64,000 nucleotides of DNA from Pleurostoma richardsiae (Eukaryota; Ascomycota; Sordariomycetes; Calosphaeriales; Pleurostomataceae): positions 682,001 through 746,000 of the forward strand of contig JANBVO010000011.1 in assembly GCA_030052745.1 (NCBI GenBank), written 5' to 3'. Below are positions 57,631 to 64,000 of this stretch, one piece after another. The translations under genes were made by a program, and so were the position numbers. The notes below the pieces were generated by a model. It saw nothing but the letters and a program-made list of their open reading frames with translations. It searched no databases and had not been told where the DNA came from. Every line of letters begins with the position of its first letter. The first letter of the stretch is position 1.

Positions 57631-60600
57631 TGTGCTGTCAAACGCTGGATGTGCCGCGGTTTGGGCTGCATTCGGTAGACTGTCCCGAAAGACTAGGGTC
57701 CCGATTGGTTTTCTGATGATACACATCTCGCTTGGCTGGTGCTATTACGGACTAGCAAGCGTCCACTGGCCCTCGCAAATGTCCATTGCGGATGGTCCTG
57801 CCTAGCACTCTCGACCGCCCTTACGTGTACACTTGTTTCATATTAGTGTCGAGGCTCAAACCTCAAGGACACCTTGGCGCTTGATACGCAGCAGGTGACA
57901 GACATGTCATTGGAGTCATGCTCAAGTACAAGCTTTGGCTGGTTTCATTCACTCTGGATGTGCAGTCTACATGTACATGTTTCCTGCGGTGACGTAGAGG
58001 ACGGTGAAGGTCACAAGAGTTTACTGAGTCTCGCTGAGCACCACGGCACGTTTATGATAGGTACGTCAAATGTGAATTAGATGCTCTGAAGCTTGCTTCT
58101 TCCTTTCCTGAAGCGTGGCCGCCACATATTTCTTGAATGCCGACTCTGCAAGGCCCATGGCCCGACCAACGCCCAAAATCTCCAGTCCCTGCTCTGTGCT
58201 GGATAGTCCGGCGCTGGTTGCATCTGACGGACACCCGAAGGCCGAGTCTCCTTGGAAAGCTCTCTGGGTATATTGCCTCCTGTGGGTCTTGTGGTATTTC
58301 TTTGTGTAGGAAGTAGATGCCCTGCAGCGCTCTGGGACCGTCAAGGCCAGAGGTGTGCTGCGCCCGCAGCCCGTAACTGGCGCAAACGAGGTGATCATTA
58401 CAGCTCACGACCCGCCGCCGCCGGAGAGCTATGATGGCTCAATGCGAGAGTGTGCGGCGATGATGTGGCGAGTCCTCGGCTCATTGTCGTCTTGTCTCTT
58501 TCTCTTCGCTACCTTCGCTTCGAGTGCTTTTCATTTCCTTCCCCTAGAACATGAACCGCCCTTCACGATGCCCCAGTACATGAGAGCTCCCATGCTGATG
58601 AATATGGTCGCAGCTGCTCTACTAGTCAGCAAGGGTGCCGGGCAGTCGATAACGGGAAGGAAGTCGCCGCCACATACTAACAGCAAGAGTCTCTAATACT
58701 CGGTGGTCCACACTCCTCCGGGCAAGGACATGGCTGACCTCGACCAGCCCGCGGGCGAGGTGTTGGGAATCGAGGACTGGCAGAGCAGGCATTATTAGTG
58801 AGATTGTAGAATTAGCACCGTAAAATGTCGTCCAGCGAGTCTATGAATAGCATCCGTCCTGCGCTGCAGTAGGGCAGCTGCGATCCCGCATCATGAGACG
58901 GGACAGCGCCTCATTATATCACCCGAGTCTTGGCTCCTCAGGACCCGACCTAACTCAGACACAACCCCTTGTTTGCTAAAGATATCTCGCCTTAGCCTGG
59001 GTATGCCTCAGTTTCGAAAGGGTGAAACGGAGGGTTCTCCTCGGAGCACATCGCCCTTTTGGGGGAGGAGGACGACAGGGCAGCCAGGGCATGGCGCCAA
59101 AACGAGACTTTGCAGCTGAAGGCGAAGCCTCACATATGGTACGATGATTAAGGGAATGCCTTCTTATCTCCGTTTCATGGTGGACTGAGAATCATGGCGG
59201 CCCCCCACTTGGAGTGTCTGGAGCAGCAGGGGTCCCTGGGTGGAATCCCCCCATTTTCCATGTGGTCCGCCTCCTGGAGATACAGATTGGAAATAAGCGG
59301 ATTCAAACCTGAGACGACAAGACTCGCCCCACGTTCAAGGTTCCAAGCCCACGTGAAGTCGTGCGCTTCCTTCAACGTACCCTTCACGACCATGTTCATG
59401 CCAAGCTCGAGGGGTCCGGTGAACCATTGTGGGTCGCGGGCGCACCCGAAGATTAGGGGTATGAGGGCGGACATGTCTGAATAAGTGGCAGTCGAGAGGT
59501 GTTTCGGCAGTGAATCAAACTGGGGTGACGAATGTTGAGGCCACGGGATTCGCTGCAAATGACTGCGTGGCTAATAAAGCATGGCGGGGGGGGGGATGGA
59601 AAGGGCACTGGGCAAGGCAGTACACTGTTGGGCCTTTCATCGAGAAGTAGGCACAATCCGTACATAGGATGTCAGAATGGCCTTTGGATGAGGACTTTGT
59701 GGCCAATCCATCATGCACTGTTTGTCAGATCTGCTCCGATTCTAAGGCATATCAGGCATCACCGCGTCTATATCAAGTCGACGGTCATAGTTGTCCGCCC
59801 AATCTCTGGCCCTGTCTCCCACCGAAGTCCCGACAGACGCCGGCGAGTCCAGTCCAGATACGGCTTTCCTTTCTGCTCGCTATATAAATCATCCTGATGC
59901 TGCCTTGGCCATGACAGTCCCCTATACTGCTAGTCCTCTCGGCAGCAGCGACAGGACCCCTTTTTCAGCTGTTTCTTGATTCTTAACCTGTTCTATGCCC
60001 TCATTTGGAGTATCAAGGACAGTGTCGCCCCTTTTGGCCTGCTCGACTGAGAGGCTTTGGGTACTGCTGCCCAGCACACTGCCCTAGCTAGCTGGAATAT
60101 TAGCCCCAACGTGGCGCCTGATGTTGTTTCAAACCATCTTCTCCTCCGTTCCTTTCACTCACGTCACCACCGGCTCTCTGTACCAAGCTGACTGGCCTGG
60201 GTTGCTCCCAATGCTCGCGAACCTCTGCAGCCACCTCGGAACGTCCAGTACCGTTTCCCCTCATGTAAGCCTGGCCCCTCCTCACCTCGGCCTGGATCTG
60301 CATCTACCGCTTCAATGATGTCGCCACGAGCTCTTGAATCCTCTGCTCTTGGTTTCTGTTCCTCTCCTGGAGCTGACGCTGCACCTGCTGGAGACAGCAC
60401 TTAAAATCGGTCTTCATCTGGGCAATCTTTGTCTAAAGAGCTGCTGCAGAAAAAGCGAAGTGAAGCACGCAGCATAGATAAAGAGGATGGAGTCGCAAGT
60501 AGATGCGGAGTGTAAGGCAATTGCCGATAGTCAGCGGCGTGCTATTAGGGCACCATGTACAGATGCAACTCTGCAACGGTAGCACCCCTGATGAGCGCTC

Positions 60601-61186
60601 TTGCAAGACACCGGCGATTGTCTAGTGACTTGCCCGAAGAAATGTCTTTGATCCCAGCATCTACCCGACAAAAGCGCCGAACCGATAGAGGCCCTCTGGG
60701 ACGTCGGGGTTGCTGCTAGCTGAAATGGAATGGACGTATCAACTCAGATATCCCTTCCTGGTCGCCTGGAAGAGAGACACGCCTCGACCAAGCTCGTCGA
60801 TGCTTATATGACATGACCATTGATAATGTGATACTTCACTTACTGGATGCCACTTCATTGGGTATTTTCCCAGCCAGCTCGGAATTTCCATGAAATGCCG
60901 TTGTCAGCGCAAGGAAGTCTCAGAAAATTCTCCAATCTCGTTGGTAGGCCTGTAGGGCTGAACATTATCTGTCCGAATTAGGATTATGCACAGTTGTCGA
61001 TCGCCTTCGTATTTCCTAATCCGCTTCATCTCCGTCAGACTGTTGGCGCTTCGGCGTCAACTCTGTCCCGCGAACCGTCTAATGGCATAAAGGGAGCAGC
61101 GTTGTCTCTTTCTTGACTCGTGAAGTTGCTCCTTCCACCTCGTTTCTCTCCCCATATGACCGTTTTTCCATCCCCAAGTATAAGCC
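57631..61186. other. Long intergenic region, no convincing gene
   Basis: 3.5 kb. Weak coding hints: an ORF at 58066-58398 (-) with a helical C-terminus (SSTEQGLEILGVGRAMG), one membrane-like segment near 58560-58650 (-), and a Gln/Arg-rich coiled-coil-like ORF near 60320-60430 (-). None is supported by a family or a consistent exon structure. A run of ten G is at 59586-59595. Confidence 0.45.
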
Positions 61187-61982
61187 ATGGGCCAAGTCAA
61201 CTCTGCACCGCAGCCCGGGACCAGTTTTCAGGTCATCGGCGCCGGGCTCCCACGCACAGGCACCGCCTCAGTCGCTGCTGCTCTTGAGATTCTGCTCCAG
61301 GGGCCTGTCTACCACGGAGGTACGAAGTGCTGCGCTGGCGAAGAGTACCACCTTAAGTCGTGGATCCCAGCTTTGAAGAAGACACCCATCCGGAACAAGG
61401 AAGACGAGAGATTTGTTCTTAATACGTGCAAGGATGGACGGATATGTCGCAGCCACCGACATCCCAGCGTGCCTCTTCGTCCCTGAGCTACTCAAGGTCT
61501 ATCCCGAAGCTAAGGTCATCTGCACCGTCCGGGACCCGGAGGACTGGGTCCGGAGCATTGGAAACGTGGCAGATAACTCACTGCAGTGGATCCTCAAGAT
61601 TCTCCTCCTCCCGTTACCGACTATGAGGATGTTTCCCGCCTATCTCCACGCATTGGAGAATGGTAGGTACAACGAGTTGTTGAAGTGTCCAGGAGGGCAG
61701 ATGAGGCCAGTCAGGGAGAGCTGGGACAATCATCAGGAGTGGTTACGCAAGAACGTCCCGAAAGAGAAGCTGGTATTCTTTGATGTAAGGGATGGCTGGG
61801 GCCCGCTCTGCGAGGCTTTAGATTGCAAGGTCCCCGAGGGCATCCCGTTCCCAAAGATCAATGAGTCGGCAAACATCGATGAGTTCGCGAAGAAGACGAT
61901 ACAGAATGCCCTGCTATCGTGGGCTGTGATCATTGGAACAGTGGTAGTTACGGCTGGCTTGTGGATAAGGTTCAGAAATTAA
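61187..61982 (+). pseudogene. Sulfotransferase-family (P-loop) protein with a frame break and C-terminal membrane anchor
   Basis: The reading starts at the ATG at 61187 with MGQVNSAPQPGTSFQVIGAG, then GLPRTGTASVAAALEILLQG, the 5'-phosphosulfate-binding start of the fungal Sulfotransfer_4 family. That frame reads to about 61430 (RFVLNTCKDG) and stops at 61486. The homology resumes one base later as MDGYVAATDIPACLFVPELL. It runs through VICTVRDPEDWVRS (3'-phosphate site) to a stop at 61982, ending in a hydrophobic segment (LLSWAVIIGTVVVTAGLW), probably a membrane anchor. Total length is 3n+1, as for one extra base, perhaps in the GG at 61432. An intron 61320-61410 would keep frame, but would remove about 30 residues that look conserved. 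So a frameshift is favoured over splicing; if spliced, the gene is intact but shorter. Confidence 0.6.
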
Positions 61983-62406
61983 GCTTCAGCTAGACGCATG
62001 CCGGAGGAAGTAAATGATTGAGTGGTATCACCTAGCTTGCCGGCCATTCTGTTACCTCTGTGACTGAACTTCATGTCCTGAATAGAAGAGCTCCTTTGTG
62101 CAACGCCGCGGCCACCCTCTCGTGGCACATTCTTTCAGACCATCTGCCTACCTACAACAGAAGACTATCGTGAATGACAGATCCTCCAGATTCCCTTCCA
62201 GGGACCTAATGTAGACCACTATAGCTCGTTCCTCTACTCTAGTCGAAAAAGAAGGAAAACCAGCACCCTCGCCGGGGTTTGAGCCAGAGATGAGACTCCC
62301 GCAAAGCAAATACTACCACTATTATAGCCATTTCTATTCGTACAAGCGTTATTATAGCAGAAGTCCAGCAACATCATGTTGAAGGCTTGAAGCATGCAGG
62401 AACTCC
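61983..62406. other. Convergent 3' intergenic region
   Basis: 424 bp between the ends of the sulfotransferase-like gene and the last regulator. Contains short ATTATAGC-like repeats near 62319-62358 and no supported gene. Confidence 0.5.
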
Positions 62407-64000
62407 TCACCAGAGCGCTGACTCTTGCGGAGTTCCGTCACTGAACAACCAGCCCATCGACTCCCCGTCGCCGAGGTTGAACTGACCATCTGTCATCTGC
62501 TCTCTGTCGTCAGTACGCTTTGGACGGTCAAAATCCCCTTCGGTCACTAACCATCAAATCCCAGTCTTCGACCAGCTCCGTGGGCGTGTTCAGCGACATC
62601 CGGCCCATGCCGTCCACCGTCCCCTCACCTCGACGGTCCTGAGCGGCCATCCGTTCCAAAATTGGAATACACGCCTCCTCAGCGTCCTCGGTTGCCCTAA
62701 GTAGCAAGAGCGGCATCTCCTCCTTGGGGATGCCACGCAACAACGCATCGACCTGTGCCGCAATGATACACCATATCATGTATCCCTTCATATTCGTCTC
62801 GCCAGCCTCAATGACGCGTAGGTTCCAGGCTCTCGCATCCTCCACCACCGCCAGTAAGTCCGGGCGCACCGTCACTGGGCCCAGGCTGTCCTCCTCTTGC
62901 AGCTGGACCTTGATCTCCACGGCGATGAGCAGCCCGGCCTGGAAGGGTATCTTGCGAAAGAAGCCACTACTTGACGAGACAAGCCGTGCCAGGTCGACAT
63001 CGACCGGGATGTCGCCGCCGGGCCGCGGAACCGCTATGGACACGGACGGACACGTCGAGTACCAGATCTTAAGTGAGGTGTCGATCACCACCTTCCTGGA
63101 GAATGCGTAGGCCGTCTCCTCCATCGCGGGTCCGAAAAAGGGAATGTGGAGGCACAGCAGATAGCGGCGCATAATCAGGTCCACGGCTCTTATCTGGAAT
63201 TGGGAGACGGATTGGCCAGTGCTGGAGTTATTATATCTCTGTAAGGTCTGATACAGGGACTTGTATACTGCCCTGAACTCTTTGTCGAGCCGGAGGGTCT
63301 CCTCGTACGATCCTTGCGGCCCGAGATCATTCAAGAATTTGGTAATCGCAAGCCTGAGTGGTAGTGTCTTCCGGAAGGCTATGGCGAAGGACGTTTGCGT
63401 ACAGCAGTCGTCGTTCTTGGGCACTGAGTCACCTTCTATAAGCTGATCGTCGTCGTAGTTGCCAGGCGGTTCTGTGTCAAAGTCTGCAAGAGAAACCAGA
63501 GGAGGGCCACCCGAATCAATGCTGGTATCCACCGTGATCTCCAAGATCGTGTTCCACAATCTCCTCCGTATTTCAGCAGCCAGGAGGCTCGGCTTCTTCG
63601 GCAGGCGGGCGGGGTCCCTGTGTAGTCCCATGTAGACTGCAGATCGGAGTAGAGCACCGGCCGAGATCCAAATCAGGGCCCCGCCTATGCCTGCAGCTTC
63701 CCGGGCGAGCAGAAGCAGAATGTAAGTCTGCAGAGACTGGATCGTCAAGCGAGACTTGAACTCTGGCTCCGAGAACCAAGTCTGAGCCTCGTACACCCAA
63801 CGAACCGCAGAGGACCGCAGGGAGAACTCGTCATCGTACGTAGTAGCTCCGATCGCCATGACTAGCTTGACTTGGACCAAGAAAGCAGGATCTGGTGGAG
63901 TGTTCGACAACCACAGGGCTTCATAATCTCTTCTGAAGAAGGGGATGTGCAGAATACGGTAGAGGCTCTCTGCATTGCGCATGTAGCAGTCGACGAGTGC
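62407..64000 (-). CDS. Fungal-specific transcription factor, 5' end outside window
   Basis: Last exons are >64000-62552 and 62496-62407; the 55-nt GT-AG intron (62497-62551) is phase 0 and adds a 29-residue tail (FNLGDGESMGWLF) typical for this group's C-terminus. The visible part is the Fungal_trans region: CYMRNAESLYRILHIPFF, TIQSLQTYILLLLAREAAG, RSAVYMGLHRDPARL and AEIRRRLWNTILEI. The DNA-binding domain is expected beyond the right edge and is not seen, so Zn2Cys6 membership is inferred from the middle domain. Its frame stays open to the window end. Confidence 0.88.

Noticed and set aside
58066-58696. Overlapping ORFs on both strands downstream of the regulator
   Set aside because: No consistent gene model or family; kept only as a note in the gap entry.

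Overview
The window is nuclear DNA of a filamentous ascomycete (Pezizomycotina, most likely Sordariomycetes). The genes are dense and cut by short introns (46-135 nt) with GT-AG or, twice, GC-AG ends and CTRAC-like branch points. The gene content is typically fungal: Zn2Cys6 regulators, MFS and MATE exporters, a BTB protein, a C2H2/NB-ARC protein and a DUF7580-subtilase protein. I rebuilt the exon-intron structures by hand. In all the genes I call intact, every intron keeps the reading frame, so four genes with single-base frame breaks stand out as candidate pseudogenes.

Layout. 1-9042: a divergent pair of large NLR-like/nonself-recognition-type genes, one a DUF7580 + subtilisin (S8) protein (partial at the left edge), the other a 1602-residue C2H2 / NB-ARC / degenerate patatin-like protein. 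9.4-13.1 kb: a zinc-type dehydrogenase (MDR) remnant, an intact aldo/keto reductase and an SDR broken by two one-base deletions. 13.6-19.4 kb: a small putative regulon of a DAL5-like MFS transporter, a divergent Zn2Cys6 regulator and an HSL-type esterase, whose promoters share a TCGG-N5-CCGA palindrome. 20.4-29.4 kb: a MATE transporter, a second Zn2Cys6 regulator, an MFS (DHA1-like) transporter with a 9-bp-periodic CGG array in front of it, and a BTB protein. 30-37 kb: a flavin monooxygenase, an alpha/beta hydrolase, an NAD-dependent epimerase-like protein and a frame-broken Zn2Cys6 regulator. 38-46 kb: a housekeeping-looking stretch with an acidic nuclear protein and a kinesin. 46-58 kb: a cucumopine-synthase-like protein, ATP-dependent 5-oxoprolinase, a vitamin/allantoate-type MFS transporter and a Zn2Cys6 regulator, which look like a nitrogen-compound utilisation group. 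61-64 kb: a sulfotransferase-like gene with a frame break and a fifth zinc-cluster-type regulator running off the right edge.

Overall this is an accessory-type region: recognition genes, transporter-regulator pairs and decaying oxidoreductases surround a conserved kinesin block. No polyketide or peptide synthase backbone gene, tRNA, rRNA, CRISPR array or intact transposon was found.
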